Shown in pieces: positions 22,501 to 33,875 of a DNA stretch of 64,000 nucleotides (position 1 is the stretch's first letter; each line of letters starts with the position of its first letter). Source of the stretch: Diplonema papillatum (Eukaryota > Euglenozoa > Diplonemea > Diplonemida > Diplonemidae); the NCBI GenBank assembly GCA_030068145.1, contig JAPJBO010000496.1, positions 62,001 through 126,000 of the forward strand, written 5' to 3'. The notes beneath the pieces are model-generated. The model searched no databases and was not told the DNA's origin. It saw nothing but the letters and a program-made list of their open reading frames with translations. A program made the translations under genes and the position numbers.

Positions 22501-23539
22501 CCTTTTCGCAAGAGCCCAGGCATGCTCTGTTATAGCATTTAGTAGGGTTGCGTTCGGGTCCGAAATGGCTTGGTGTGCTTAAAAACTCAAAAGCAAAACT
22601 CATTTTCTCTGGAATTGACGACCCCTTCGGGCTCATAAAACTCCTCTCAAGAGAAGCGGAAACTCTCAGCCTGAAACAGGCGAAACAAAATGCGAGCACG
22701 GCAACGTAACAGAGTGAAAACTTACGAGTTGCGCTGAACTATTCCCCCCCCCCGCAAACCCGCGCTTGAAGAAAGCGCGGAAAGCCAGAACGTGGCGGTT
22801 GGCGTTTTACCTTTTTGACTCTGATGACAGGTCAGACCAACGGGGGCATTTTTTGCCGGAGAGAGGGCGTGCGGAGGGTGGTGGATCGCAGGAAAGGGGG
22901 GGGGGCGCGTGCGCAGTGCACCAGCGAAGCGGCCCCCCCCCCGCGCGGCCCTCACTGTGCGTGGAGCGTGCCGGCGGAAGCTTCTCGCAGGCAAGTGCGC
23001 CGTGGGACTTTTCGAGAACGGCGAACGGGTTCCCACCAGCAGTGCGCGCCTATTTGTGTCCACTTGTCCTGGTTGCAGATGATAACACAGTGGTGTCGTC
23101 TGAGGGAGGAAATCTCCGGGCCGCCCACGTGATAAAGCCACTAAGCATTGGGAACTTTAAGTACACGGACCACACGGATCAGCATGCACTGTCCATTAAG
23201 CAGTGGAACTATAGTCTCCCCACCCACCAGATTCATAAGGAGAGGGAAGCGATCCGCCATGCGGGCTTAGCGGCAACAGAGCGAACTCAGCTGGCGTGTA
23301 CAGCTGTGCGTTGCTCTGTCCTCGAGGAGAGGGGAATAATGAGTCAAGGCGCGTCGTCCTGATAGAGAGGCAAACCGCCCAGCGCACATTGAGCTGGGCG
23401 ATTTTTCGCGGTGTAGTCCAGCCTCAGAAGCTGGAGTTAAAGGGCCAAGCCGCACCCGCTCTTCGGGTGTACATATTTTCACGCGTTTTTGCACGGCGGA
23501 TTCCCCCACCGGGGGAGTGCTTGTGCGGTCGTTTGTGCG
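22501..23539. other. Gene-free stretch
   Basis: No convincing gene. 23110-23215 shares short ordered motifs (GCCCACGT, CTTTTAAGTACA-like, CAGCATGCACTG) with 60903-60990, a degraded dispersed repeat. Confidence 0.35.
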
Positions 23540-24232
23540 ATCGGGAGCACTCCCGCATTTAGGGAGTCCCCTCCCGCATTGAAGGAGTCCACTCTTGCAT
23601 TGAGGGAGTCCCTCAATGCGGGAGTGGACTCCCTCAATGCAAGAGTGGACTCCCTCAATGCGGGAGTGGACTCCCTCAATGCGGGAGTGGACTCCCTCAA
23701 TGCGGGAGTGGACTCCCTCAATGCAAGAGTGGACTCCCTCAATGCGGGAGGGGACTCCCTCAATGCGCAAGAGTGGACTCCCTCAATGCAAGAGTGGACT
23801 CCCTCAATGCGGGAGTGGACTCCCTCAATGCCAGAGTGGACTCCCTCAATGCGGGAGGGGACTCCCTCAATGCAAGAGTGGACTCCATCAATGCGGGAGC
23901 GGGAGTGGACTCCCTCAATGCGGGAGGGGACTCCCTCAATGCAAGAGTGGACTCCATCAATGCGGGAGCGGGAGTGGACTCCCTCAATGCGGGAGTGGAC
24001 TCCCTCAATGCAAGAGTGGACTCCCTCAATGCGCAAGAGTGGACTCCCTCAATGCAAGAGTGGACTCCCTCAATGCAAGAGTGGACTCCCTCAATGCAAG
24101 AGTGGACTCCCTCAATGCAAGAGTGGACTCCCTCAATGCAAGAGTGGACTCCCTCAATGCGCAAGAGTGGACTCCCTCAATGCAAGAGTGGACTCCCTCA
24201 ATGCAAGCTTGCTTTGAGGGAGTCCACTCCCG
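23540..24232. repeat. 21-bp GC-rich minisatellite
   Basis: The core unit is TGCGGGAGTGGACTCCCTCAA, printed here as TGCGGGAGTGG plus ACTCCCTCAA. About 28 copies include GCAAGAGTGG, GCGCAAGAGTGG and GCGGGAGCGGGAGTGG variants. The unit length is a multiple of three, so long frames stay open on both strands without meaning. Orientation flips at both ends (near 23608 and 24212). Each unit contains the self-complementary GGGAGTGGACTCCC. Confidence 0.9.
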
Positions 24233-25214
24233 CATTTGTCTCATTTTCCTCGTATTTCGCCTAGGAAGTGCGGGAGTGCCACTCCCGCACTTTTCACCGG
24301 TGGGGGAGTCCGCCGTGTGGGTGCAGTCGACAAAAGCGGGTGTGCCGCCGGCCTTGTGTGTCTCCGGCTGCGGTTCCGTTCCGCCGTGAATTGACCAGGG
24401 CCTATAGCGGCGATATATGCCGCATTTGCGAGCAAAATTCAACGAGCACAATGCCAGCCTTTCGGAAGGGGGTCACTGTTTTCCGCGCGTGCGCGACTCG
24501 TGACGGTTGCAAATACCTGGTTTCTGTTCACAAGAGCCAGAAGCGGCAGCGTATTCGCAAACCCTACACGGCGGAGTTCAGCCTCTGAAGCTGGAGTTAC
24601 AAAAAGCGGGTGTCACCACCCGCGTTTCGGGCGTGACTCGGGCACACCCTCTCCACACACTCCAGCTCCCCTCATTGGGCCTCAATGGACAAATAATTTG
24701 GCTGAACAAGGCGTCGCCGGCTGCTCTTTCTGACGGAACCTAGACGGAGACCACAAGACGTAGTGAGTTATTGTTTCATAATCAACTGACCCGTGAAACC
24801 TAGTCTAGGCTGGTTTTTAGGTGCAGGGGTAGTGTTGTTTTTACCCTTCTTTCCTTTTCGGGTTCGGAACTCTGATACCAATACTGATCACCAAAACGCT
24901 GCCTACGGTACAGGCAACAGCTGCCGTTAACCGTCCCGCAACCGTACTGCTGCTCAAGAAAGAGAAGAAGAAAAACGTCACGGGCTTCTCTCTTCGCAGC
25001 TCTCTTTTCCCGAGAGCCCTTCGTTTTTTCTTCTTTTTCCCCTTTTTGTGCTTCCGGCGATATATTCGCTCAGTCAGTCGCCCGCGACGCCTTTAAGCGA
25101 GCCTTAAAGTTCGCCGAACCAATTTCTGCTTCCCTGGATTCCCACAGTTTTGTTACAGTTAAAAAGAACGGCTGAAGCAGAACACATGCAGATGCAACTG
25201 AAGCGAACAGATCA
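24233..25214. other. Gene-free stretch
   Basis: No gene is recognised. The minisatellite motif reappears once near 24270 (GTGCGGGAGTGCCACTCCCGC), beyond the main array. Confidence 0.35.
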
Positions 25215-25460
25215 ATCACAGCGGCAGCCCGTCCTGGGGCGAGAGCCTCTGCGGAGGGCGGGCTCGTGGGCCCCTTGGACCCACTTGGGCCCCTCAGTGT
25301 ACTCTCAACTTTTTCGTGGGAGGTCCGCTGGACCCTGTTGGACCCCCCTAGTCTCGAATAAACCCTGCACGTCGGCGGCGACCTGCAGTACCCGCACCCC
25401 TCGAAGACCCCGGCTCACAGGCCCCCCGCCGGTGCTGCCAACCCGGCCCGGTTCCTTTTC
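25215..25460 (-). pseudogene. Fragment of the secreted Cys-module family
   Basis: 25218-25290 resembles the 3' end of the next gene (CAGCGGCAGCCCGTC-TTGGGGC, then CGGGCTCGTGGGCC). 25380-25410 carries the antisense of a GCGYC-type module (CAGTACCCGCACCCCTCGAAG). It lies about 200 bp downstream of the intact gene and looks like a broken partial duplication of it. Confidence 0.5.
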
Positions 25461-25620
25461 CCAAACCCGACGGACGTGCACATGTGGCGTTCTTCGGCCT
25501 CTGGCTCAGCTTTCGTGCGCGGTATGCAATGTGTTCCTCGCGCTTTTTATTTCTTTTTTAAGAGCGAAATGTTTGAAGAGAATTCAACCCAAAAAAACAA
25601 AGCCGTGCAAAATGCCAAAA

Positions 25621-27039
25621 CTACAGCGGCAGCCCGTCTTGGGGCCCGAAGCACACGAGGGCCTCGGCTTCGTGGGTCCAGCAGGTCTTGCACCCGGGGT
25701 GGGGCGAGGTGGGCGGGCATGTGCACGAATCAGCCGGCGCCGGGTCGACGTAGCAGTCGCCGCACCCTATGAACGGCTGGACCGCTGGGCAGAACAGCGC
25801 GCACCGGTCGGCGGCGGCCTGTACCGGCCAGCAGTACCCGCACCCCTCGAAGAACCCCGGTACGCAAGCCACCCGACGGTACCCGATCGCCGCCACCGGC
25901 ACGTCCGACGCGGGATACGGCGTCGCGGGACTCTCCGTCGGCGCAGTCGTATCCGGCTGCGAATTCGGCAGCACCGGGCTCGTGCACTGCAACGCCTCAG
26001 CTGCGGTGACGAAGCAGGTTGTGCAGCCTGGGTGCGCACTACCTGAAGGGCACTGGCATCCCAGCGCTGCGGCCAGCGTGCGGTGGCACACGTTGCACCC
26101 CTTGTACGGCTTCCTGGCCGGGCAGAAGGTCGCCGTGCACATCCCCGCCGCCACCGCGGAGTCCCAGCAGTACCCGCACCCCCCGTGGTACCCGGCCCCG
26201 CACGATACCGGCGGGTACACGTCGGACGCTGAGCCACACGGAGGAATCGGCACCCGCGGCGCCGCCGTCTGCGGCGCCGCACTGGGGACTCCGGTCGCCG
26301 GGGGCGACGTGTCCGGGGCGAGTGTCCCCGGCGCTGCTGTCAGCGGGGCCTGTGTCGCCTGCGGGCCGCCCGTCTGCGGCGAATCGGTCGCCGGCGGCTG
26401 CGTCGCTGGGGCGGCGGTCGGCGGGGCGCCGGTCGCGTTGGGCGCGGGCGGCGCCGCCGCCGGCACCGGCGTCGGCGACGCCGTTCCCGTTGCCGCCGGG
26501 ACGGTCGTGGGCGGGGCCCACGTGTACGGCCCGCCGTATGGCGGCGCGGTGCCAGGGCCGCGGGTGGGCGGCTGGTGGTTGCCCTTGCCGTTCTTCCCGC
26601 TCTTCCCGTGCTTGCCGTCGTCGTGGTGGTGATGGTGGTGGTGGCCTCCACTCTTCTTGTTGTTGCTCTTGTGGCTGTGGTGGCTGTGGTCGTCGTCATC
26701 GTCGTCGTCGTCATCATCGTCGCAGTCGCAGCCTTTCTTGCCCGACTTCTTCTTGTTGTTGTTGTTGTTGCCGTGCCGGGATCTCCGGCGGGGGTGCACG
26801 GGCGCTCCTCCCTTGTTCCGGCCGCGGGTAGCGCCGGCCCCGTACACCTGCTGCCCGATGGTCACTCCCGGCGGCAGCAGCTGCTGCGGCTGCTGCGGGA
26901 ACCAGTCGGCCCACATCTTCTGCAACCCGGTCGCCGGCGGCGCGGCGGCGGCCGCGGCGCTGCGCCCGTCGACCCAGAGCCAGGTGGCGTCGCCGCTGGC
27001 CGCGAGCAGCAGCACCTGCACGAGGGCGAAGGCTCGCAT
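25621..27039 (-). CDS. Putative secreted Cys-module protein, paralogue 3
   Basis: 472 residues from the ATG at 27039 (signal peptide MRAFALVQVLLLAASGDA, then TWLW). A Pro/Gln/Ala-rich part to about 80 is followed by N5/K/R runs, CDCD plus a run of eleven Asp, HSHHSH, SNNKK and a seven-His run (about 95-150), then GKHGKSGKNGKG. A long Ala-Pro-Thr linker spans about 165-290. Cys module 1 (about 303-380) opens GCGYCWDSA and module 2 (about 400-468) opens GCGYCWPVQ; both show the GCxxC and CxCP signatures of the family. Length and Asp/His runs are the largest of the three. Metal or mineral binding is suggested by Asp/His runs but not shown. Confidence 0.8.
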   Translation of the reverse strand: MRAFALVQVLLLAASGDATWLWVDGRSAAAAAAPPATGLQKMWADWFPQQPQQLLPPGVTIGQQVYGAGATRGRNKGGAPVHPRRRSRHGNNNNNKKKSGKKGCDCDDDDDDDDDDDHSHHSHKSNNKKSGGHHHHHHHDDGKHGKSGKNGKGNHQPPTRGPGTAPPYGGPYTWAPPTTVPAATGTASPTPVPAAAPPAPNATGAPPTAAPATQPPATDSPQTGGPQATQAPLTAAPGTLAPDTSPPATGVPSAAPQTAAPRVPIPPCGSASDVYPPVSCGAGYHGGCGYCWDSAVAAGMCTATFCPARKPYKGCNVCHRTLAAALGCQCPSGSAHPGCTTCFVTAAEALQCTSPVLPNSQPDTTAPTESPATPYPASDVPVAAIGYRRVACVPGFFEGCGYCWPVQAAADRCALFCPAVQPFIGCGDCYVDPAPADSCTCPPTSPHPGCKTCWTHEAEALVCFGPQDGLPL

Positions 27040-27194
27040 CTTCTCCTTTACGTGTTTTCTTCGGCGTGGGCGGGAGGGGGTGTAAAAATACCTGCGCGGC
27101 GGGGGTTTTGCTGCGGTTGCGGGAAAAAGAGACTGAAATTCCTCTTCTTCGGTGTGAAACTAGCGGAACTAATTGTTTTGGATACTCCGAGGAA

Positions 27195-27293
27195 ATGAGC
27201 GTCAGTAGTAGTTTGAACTTGATAAGTGGTCGTCATCATCGTCTTCGTCGCCATCATCGTCGCAGTCTACCGCAGCCTTTTTTGCCCGACTTC

Positions 27294-27328
<35 letters not shown>

Positions 27329-27345
27329 GCAGCTCCGGGACGCGT
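27195..27345 (-). pseudogene. Fragment copied from the Asp/Asn-rich part of paralogue 3
   Basis: CATCATCGTCGCAGTC, then GCAGCCTTTTTTGCCCGAC and TTCTTGTTGTTGTTG match 26700-26770 within the upstream gene. It is a short copy fused to the start of the tandem array. Confidence 0.5.
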
Positions 27346-27878
27346 ATTAGCACGATCACGAGGGTTTCGTCGATATTGCCGCGGGTTACTCGGCACACGT
27401 CGAGGCATACATCAGCATTTGTGACCTGCATGACTTGGCGCTTGAAAGACTCGAGCGCGAAAGAGTCGAGCATGCATCCGATTCCGAAGAGGAATCATGC
27501 GAAGCGCAAACCAGAACTCCCTTCGGGGAATACGTTCAGTACGGAGGGAGGAGAGAGGGAGCGAGAGGAATGTCAATCAATCAGAGGTTAATCCAAAATG
27601 GACGATGTGTGCATTGGTCGCGGGGACCCACAACACGGGTGAGCCTTAGTTCCGCGATGAGCACACGTGGAAGAACCTTCGCAGTTCTTCAGTTTTCCCA
27701 GACTGGCAAGCAACCCAGAAAATAAAGAGGACGAATGAACAGCTCCATTGTGAAGAGCAGGACCTATTGGAGATTAGGTCATCCTGCGGAAATTGCATTG
27801 GCTGTGGTGCCGGGGGTGTCAAAGTTTGGGGGCCGGTCAGAAGGAGAGCTAGTCAAGCGCGTTCAACTTCCGTTGGAT

Positions 27879-28151
27879 CTACGCGTTGCTTGTGTAGTGG
27901 TACGACTGCGTGACCACCTCCGACCGGTAGTTGTCGCCGGTGACCTTCTTGGATTTAGCTTCGAGGGTCTCCTTCCCTTTGCCTTCGCCGACTACCCGCG
28001 TGGCGTCAAGTGTCTCCTCGTGCACCTTTCCGCCTGACTTTTCGTCGACGCTGTCCTTTGAGTCGTACTTCGTGGTCCATCCGTCCTTCTCAAGGTCTGC
28101 TGCCGCGGCTGCGGACGCAATGCCGGTCTCGTGTCTCTTCGCGACAGACAT
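27879..28151 (-). CDS. Array gene copy 1, 90-residue hydrophilic protein
   Basis: Starts MSVAKRHETGIAS at the ATG at 28151. It is rich in Lys, Glu, Asp, Ser, Thr and Gly, with AAAAADLEKDGW, KYDSKDSVDEKSGG, EGKGKETLEAKSKK and a Tyr-containing tail QSYHYTSNA. There is no Cys, signal peptide or membrane segment, so it is probably a small cytosolic disordered protein. I recognise no family. The composition recalls small stress or LEA-like proteins, and an LEA-like gene lies 8.6 kb away, but they share no clear motif. Real coding is supported by the same frame and length being kept in seven copies and, in part, in the diverged relic at 20935. Confidence 0.7.
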   Translation of the reverse strand: MSVAKRHETGIASAAAAADLEKDGWTTKYDSKDSVDEKSGGKVHEETLDATRVVGEGKGKETLEAKSKKVTGDNYRSEVVTQSYHYTSNA

Positions 28152-28836
28152 GTTTGGTGGTTCTGTTTAGGAACGGGGTGCGAAAAACTTCCTGGTTTGC
28201 GTGTTGGGAGTCGTTTCCGGTAAACTGTGCAGGGGGGACGCGCTGCGTTGTTTCTTGGACAAGGAAGGTCTGGAGTGTGCTGGAAGATGAACCACCAGAA
28301 CCTGCGCCCTCGAGGGTTTCGTCGATATTTGGCAGACGGGTTTGCTCGGAACACATCCTCGAGGCATATTTCAGCATTTGTGACCTGCATGACTTGGCGC
28401 TTGAAAAAGAAGGCGAAAGAGTCGAGCATGCATCCGATTCCGAAGAGGAATCATGCGAAGCGCAAACCAGAACTCCCTTCGGGGAATACGTTCAGTACGG
28501 AGGGAGGAGAGAGGGAGCGAGAGAGGAACGTCAATCAATCAGAGGTTAATCCAAAATGGACGATGTGTGCATTGGTCGCGGGGACCCACAACACGGGTGA
28601 GCCTTAGTTCCGCGATGAGCACACGCGGAAGAACCTTCGCAGTTCTTCAGTTTTCCCAGACTGGCAAGCAACCCAGAAAATAAAGAGGACGAATGAACAG
28701 CTCCATTGTGAAGAGCAGGACCTATTGGAGATTAGGTCATCCTGCGGAAATTGCATTGGCTGTGGTGCCGGGGGTGTCAAAGTTTGGGGGCCGGTCAGAA
28801 GGAGAGCTAGTCAAGCGCGTTCAACTTCCGTTGGAT

Positions 28837-29109
28837 CTACGCGTTGCTTGTGTAGTGGTACGACTGCGTGACCACCTCCGACCGGTAGTTGTCGCCGGTG
28901 ACCTTCTTGGATTTAGCTTCGAGGGTCTCCTTCCCTTTGCCTTCGCCGACTACCCGCGTGGCGTCAAGTGTCTCCTCGTGCACCTTTCCGCCTGACTTTT
29001 CGTCGACGCTGTCCTTTGAGTCGTACTTCGTGGTCCATCCGTCCTTCTCAAGGTCTGCTGCCGCGGCTGCGGACGCAATGCCGGTCTCGTGTCTCTTCGC
29101 GACAGACAT
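28837..29109 (-). CDS. Array gene copy 2
   Basis: Predicted protein identical to copy 1. The downstream spacer is unchanged apart from single-base differences. Confidence 0.7.
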   Translation of the reverse strand: MSVAKRHETGIASAAAAADLEKDGWTTKYDSKDSVDEKSGGKVHEETLDATRVVGEGKGKETLEAKSKKVTGDNYRSEVVTQSYHYTSNA

Positions 29110-29794
29110 GTTTGGTGGTTCTGTTTAGGAACGGGGTGCGAAAAACTTCCTGGTTTGCGTGTTGGGAGTCGTTTCCGGTAAACTGTGCAGGGGGGACGCG
29201 CTGCGTTGTTTCTTGGACAAGGAAGGTCTGGAGTGTGCTGGAAGATGAACCACCAGAACCTGCGCCCTCGAGGGTTTCGTCGATATTTGGCAGACGGGTT
29301 TGCTCGGAACACATCCTCGAGGCATATTTCAGCATTTGTGACCTGCATGACTTGGCGCTTGAAAAAGAAGGCGAAAGAGTCGAGCATGCATCCGATTCCG
29401 AAGAGGAATCATGCGAAGCGCAAACCAGAACTCCCTTCGGGGAATACGTTCAGTACGGAGGGAGGAGAGAGGGAGCGAGAGAGGAACGTCAATCAATCAG
29501 AGGTTAATCCAAAATGGACGATGTGTGCATTGGTCGCGGGGACCCACAACACGGGTGAGCCTTAGTTCCGCGATGAGCACACGCGGAAGAACCTTCGCAG
29601 TTCTTCAGTTTTCCCAGACTGGCAAGCAACCCAGAAAATAAAGAGGACGAATGAACAGCTCCATTGTGAAGAGCAGGACCTATTGGAGATTAGGTCATCC
29701 TGCGGAAATTGCATTGGCTGTGGTGCCGGGGGTGTCAAAGTTTGGGGGCCGGTCAGAAGGAGAGCTAGTCAAGCGCGTTCAACTTCCGTTGGAT

Positions 29795-30067
29795 CTACGC
29801 GTTGCTTGTGTAGTGGTACGACTGCGTGACCACCTCCGACCGGTAGTTGTCGCCGGTGACCTTCTTGGATTTAGCTTCGAGGGTCTCCTTCCCTTTGCCT
29901 TCGCCGACTACCCGCGTGGCGTCAAGTGTCTCCTCGTGCACCTTTCCGCCTGACTTTTCGTCGACGCTGTCCTTTGAGTCGTACTTCGTGGTCCATCCGT
30001 CCTTCTCAAGGTCTGCTGCCGCGGCTGCGGACGCAATGCCGGTCTCGTGTCTCTTCGCGACAGACAT
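29795..30067 (-). CDS. Array gene copy 3
   Basis: Predicted protein identical to copy 1. Confidence 0.7.
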   Translation of the reverse strand: MSVAKRHETGIASAAAAADLEKDGWTTKYDSKDSVDEKSGGKVHEETLDATRVVGEGKGKETLEAKSKKVTGDNYRSEVVTQSYHYTSNA

Positions 30068-30752
30068 GTTTGGTGGTTCTGTTTAGGAACGGGGTGCGAA
30101 AAACTTCCTGGTTTGCGTGTTGGGAGTCGTTTCCGGTAAACTGTGCAGGGGGGACGCGCTGCGTTGTTTCTTGGACAAGGAAGGTCTGGAGTGTGCTGGA
30201 AGATGAACCACCAGAACCTGCGCCCTCGAGGGTTTCGTCGATATTTGGCAGACGGGTTTGCTCGGAACACATCCTCGAGGCATATTTCAGCATTTGTGAC
30301 CTGCATGACTTGGCGCTTGAAAAAGAAGGCGAAAGAGTCGAGCATGCATCCGATTCCGAAGAGGAATCATGCGAAGCGCAAACCAGAACTCCCTTCGGGG
30401 AATACGTTCAGTACGGAGGGAGGAGAGAGGGAGCGAGAGAGGAACGTCAATCAATCAGAGGTTAATCCAAAATGGACGATGTGTGCATTGGTCGCGGGGA
30501 CCCACAACACGGGGGAGCCTCAGTTCCGCGAAGAGCACACGCGGAAGAACCTTCGCAGTTCTTCAGTTTTCCCAGACTGGCAAGCAACCCAGAAAATAAA
30601 GAGGACGAATGAACAGCTCCATTGTGAAGAGCAGGACCTATTGGAGATTAGGTCATCCTGCGGAAATTGCAGTGGCTGTGGTGCCGGAAGTGTCAAAGTT
30701 TGGGGGCCGGTCAGAAGGAGAGCTAGTCGAGTGCGTTCAACTTCCGTTGGAT

Positions 30753-31025
30753 CTACGCGTTGCTTGTGTAGTGGTACGACTGCGTGACCACCTCCGACCG
30801 GTAGTTGTCGCCGGTGACCTTCTTGGATTTAGCTTCGAGGGTCTCCTTCCCTTTGCCTTCGCCGACTACCCGCGTGGCGTCAAGTGTCTCCTCGTGCACC
30901 TTTCCGCCTGACTTTTCGTCGACGCTGTCCTTTGAGTCGTACTTCGTGGTCCATCCGTCCTTCTCAAGGTCTGCTGCCGCGGCTGCGGACGCAATGCCGG
31001 TCTCGTGTCTCTTCGCGACAGACAT
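30753..31025 (-). CDS. Array gene copy 4
   Basis: Predicted protein identical to copy 1. Its spacers carry several private substitutions (for example CGGAAGTGTC where copies 1-3 have CGGGGGTGTC). Confidence 0.7.
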   Translation of the reverse strand: MSVAKRHETGIASAAAAADLEKDGWTTKYDSKDSVDEKSGGKVHEETLDATRVVGEGKGKETLEAKSKKVTGDNYRSEVVTQSYHYTSNA

Positions 31026-31708
31026 GTTTGGTGGTTCTGTTTAGGAACGGGGTGCGAAAAACTTCCTGGTTTGCGTGTTGGGAGTCGTTTCCGGTAAACT
31101 GTGCAGGGGGGACGCGCTGCGTTGTTTCTTGGACAAGGAAAGTCTGGAGTGTGCTGGAAGATCAACCACCAGAACCTGCGCCCTCGAGGGTTTCGTCGAT
31201 ATTTGGCAGACGGGTTTGCTCGGAACACATCCTCGAGGCATATTTCAGCATTTGTGACCTGCATGACTTCGCGCTTGAAAAAGAAGGCGAAAGAGTCGAG
31301 CATGCATCCGATTCCGAAGAGGAATCATGCGAAGCGCAAACCAGAACTCCCTTCGGGGAATACGTTCAGTACGGAGGGAGGAGAGAGGGAGCGAGAGGAA
31401 TGTCAATCAATCAGAGGTTAATCCAAAATGGACGATGTGTGCATTGGTCGCGGGGACCCACAACACGGGTGAGCCTTAGTTCCGCGATGAGCACACGTGG
31501 AAGAACCTTCGCAGTTCTTCAGTTTTCCCAGACTGGCAAGCAACCCAGAAAATAAAGAGGACGAATGAACAGCTCCATTGTGAAGAGCAGGACCTATTGG
31601 AGATTAGGTCATCCTGCGGAAATTGCAGTGGCTGTGGTGCCGGAAGTGTCAAAGTTTGGGGGCCGGTCAGAAGGAGAGCTAGTCAAGCGCGTTCAACTTC
31701 CGTTGGAT

Positions 31709-31978
31709 CTACGCGTTGCTTGTGTAGTGGTACGACTGCGTGACCACCTCCGACCGGTAGTTGTCGCCGGTGACCTTCTTGGATTTAGCTTCGAGGGTCT
31801 CCTTCCCTTTGCCTTCGCCGACTACCCGCGTGGCGTCAAGTGTCTCCTCGTGCACCTTTCCGCCTGACTTTTCGTCGACGCTGTCCTTTGAGTCGTACTT
31901 CGTGGTCCATCCGTCCTTCTCAAGGTCTGCTGCCGCGGCTGCGGACGCAATGCCGGTCTCGTGTCTCGCGACAGACAT
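31709..31978 (-). CDS. Array gene copy 5, one residue shorter
   Basis: 89 residues. A 3-bp deletion near the start gives MSVARHETG in place of MSVAKRHETG, and the frame is kept. An in-frame loss in a copy otherwise unchanged fits a translated gene. Confidence 0.7.
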   Translation of the reverse strand: MSVARHETGIASAAAAADLEKDGWTTKYDSKDSVDEKSGGKVHEETLDATRVVGEGKGKETLEAKSKKVTGDNYRSEVVTQSYHYTSNA

Positions 31979-32345
31979 GTTTGGTGGTTCTGTTTAGGAA
32001 CGGGGTGCGAAAAACTTCCTGGTTTGCGTGTTGGGAGTCGTTTCCGGTAAACTGTGCAGGGGGGACGCGCTGCGTTGTTTCTTGGACAAGGAAGGTCTGG
32101 AGTGTGCTGGAAGATGAACCACCAGAACCTGCGCCCTCGAGGGTTTCGTCGATATTTGGCAGACGGGTTTGCTCGGAACACATCCTCGAGGCATATTTCA
32201 GCATTTGTGACCTGCATGACTTGGCGCTTGAAAAAGAAGGCGAAAGAGTCGAGCATGCATCCGATTCCGAAGAGGAATCATGCGAAGCGCAAACCAGAAC
32301 TCCCTTCGGGGAATACGTTCAGTACGGAGGGAGGATCCGTTGGAT

Positions 32346-32618
32346 CTACGCGTTGCTTGTGTAGTGGTACGACTGCGTGACCACCTCCGACCGGTAGTTG
32401 TCGCCGGTGACCTTCTTGGATTTAGCTTCGAGGGTCTCCTTCCCTTTGCCTTCGCCGACTACCCGCGTGGCGTCAAGTGTCTCCTCGTGCACCTTTCCGC
32501 CTGACTTTTCGTCGACGCTGTCCTTTGAGTCGTACTTCGTGGTCCATCCGTCCTTCTCAAGGTCTGCTGCCGCGGCTGCGGACGCAATGCCGGTCTCGTG
32601 TCTCTTCGCGACAGACAT
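32346..32618 (-). CDS. Array gene copy 6
   Basis: Predicted protein identical to copy 1. The spacer on its 3' side is shortened by a deletion of about 320 bp near 32334. Confidence 0.7.
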   Translation of the reverse strand: MSVAKRHETGIASAAAAADLEKDGWTTKYDSKDSVDEKSGGKVHEETLDATRVVGEGKGKETLEAKSKKVTGDNYRSEVVTQSYHYTSNA

Positions 32619-33303
32619 GTTTGGTGGTTCTGTTTAGGAACGGGGTGCGAAAAACTTCCTGGTTTGCGTGTTGGGAGTCGTTTCCGGTAAACTGTGCAGG
32701 GGGGACGCGCTGCGTTGTTTCTTGGACAAGGAAGGTCTGGAGTGTGCTGGAAGATGAACCACCAGAACCTGCGCCCTCGAGGGTTTCGTCGATATTTGGC
32801 AGACGGGTTTGCTCGGAACACATCCTCGAGGCATATTTCAGCATTTGTGACCTGCATGACTTGGCGCTTGAAAAAGAAGGCGAAAGAGTCGAGCATGCAT
32901 CCGATTCCGAAGAGGAATCATGCGAAGCGCAAACCAGAACTCCCTTCGGGGAATACGTTCAGTACGGAGGGAGGAGAGAGGGAGCGAGAGAGGAACGTCA
33001 ATCAATCAGAGGTTAATCCAAAATGGACGATGTGTGCATTGGTCGCGGGGACCCACAACACGGGTGAGCCTTAGTTCCGCGATGAGCACACGTGGAAGAA
33101 CCTTCGCAGTTCTTCAGTTTTCCCAGACTGGCAAGCAACCCAGAAAATAAAGAGGACGAATGAACAGCTCCATTGTGAAGAGCAGGACCTATTGGAGATT
33201 AGGTCATCCTGCGGAAATTGCAGTGGCTGTGGTGCCGGGGGTGTCAAAGTTTGGGGGCCGGTCAGAAGGAGAGCTAGTCAAGCGCGTTCAACTTCCGTTG
33301 GAT

Positions 33304-33511
33304 CTACGCGTTGCTTGTGTAGTGGTACGACTGCGTGACCACCTCCGACCGGTAGTTGTCGCCGGTGACCTTCTTGGATTTAGCTTCGAGGGTCTCCTTC
33401 CCTTTGCCTTCGCCGACTACCCGCGTGGCGTCAAGTGTCTCCTCGTGCACCTTTCCGCCCGACTTTTCGTCGACGCTGTCCTTCGAGTCGTACTTCGTGG
33501 TCCATCCGTCC
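33304..33511 (-). pseudogene. Array gene copy 7, N-terminus deleted
   Basis: The 3' two thirds are intact from KYDSK onward. At about 33511 the sequence jumps directly into spacer (ACTCCCTTCGGGG), removing the start codon and about 20 residues. Confidence 0.8.
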
Positions 33512-33875
33512 TACTCCCTTCGGGGAATACGTTCAGTACGGAGGGAGGAGAGAGGGAGCGAGAGGAATGTCAATCAATCAGAGGTTAATCCAAAATGGAC
33601 GATGTGTGCATTGGTCGCGGGGACTCACAACACGGGTGAGCCTTAGTTCCGCGATGAGCACACGTGGAAGAACCTTCGCAGTTCTTCAGTTTTCCCAGAC
33701 TGGCAAGCAACCCAGAAAATAAAGAGGACGAATGAACAGCTCCATTGTGAAGAGCAGGACCTATTGGAGATTAGGTCATCCTGCGGAAATTGCAGTGGCT
33801 GTGGTGCCGGAAGTGTCAAAGTTTGGGGGCCGGTCAGAAGGAGAGCTAGTCAAGCGCGTTCAACTTCCGTTGGAT

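Noticed and set aside
22766-23362. 198-codon plus-strand frame
   Set aside because: Crosses G/C homopolymers and a degraded repeat and has no recognisable domain or consistent composition.
23479-24389. Frames of 134-257 codons on both strands in the minisatellite
   Set aside because: A stop-free 21-bp unit keeps all such frames open. The repeats lack the unique spacers of a CRISPR array.
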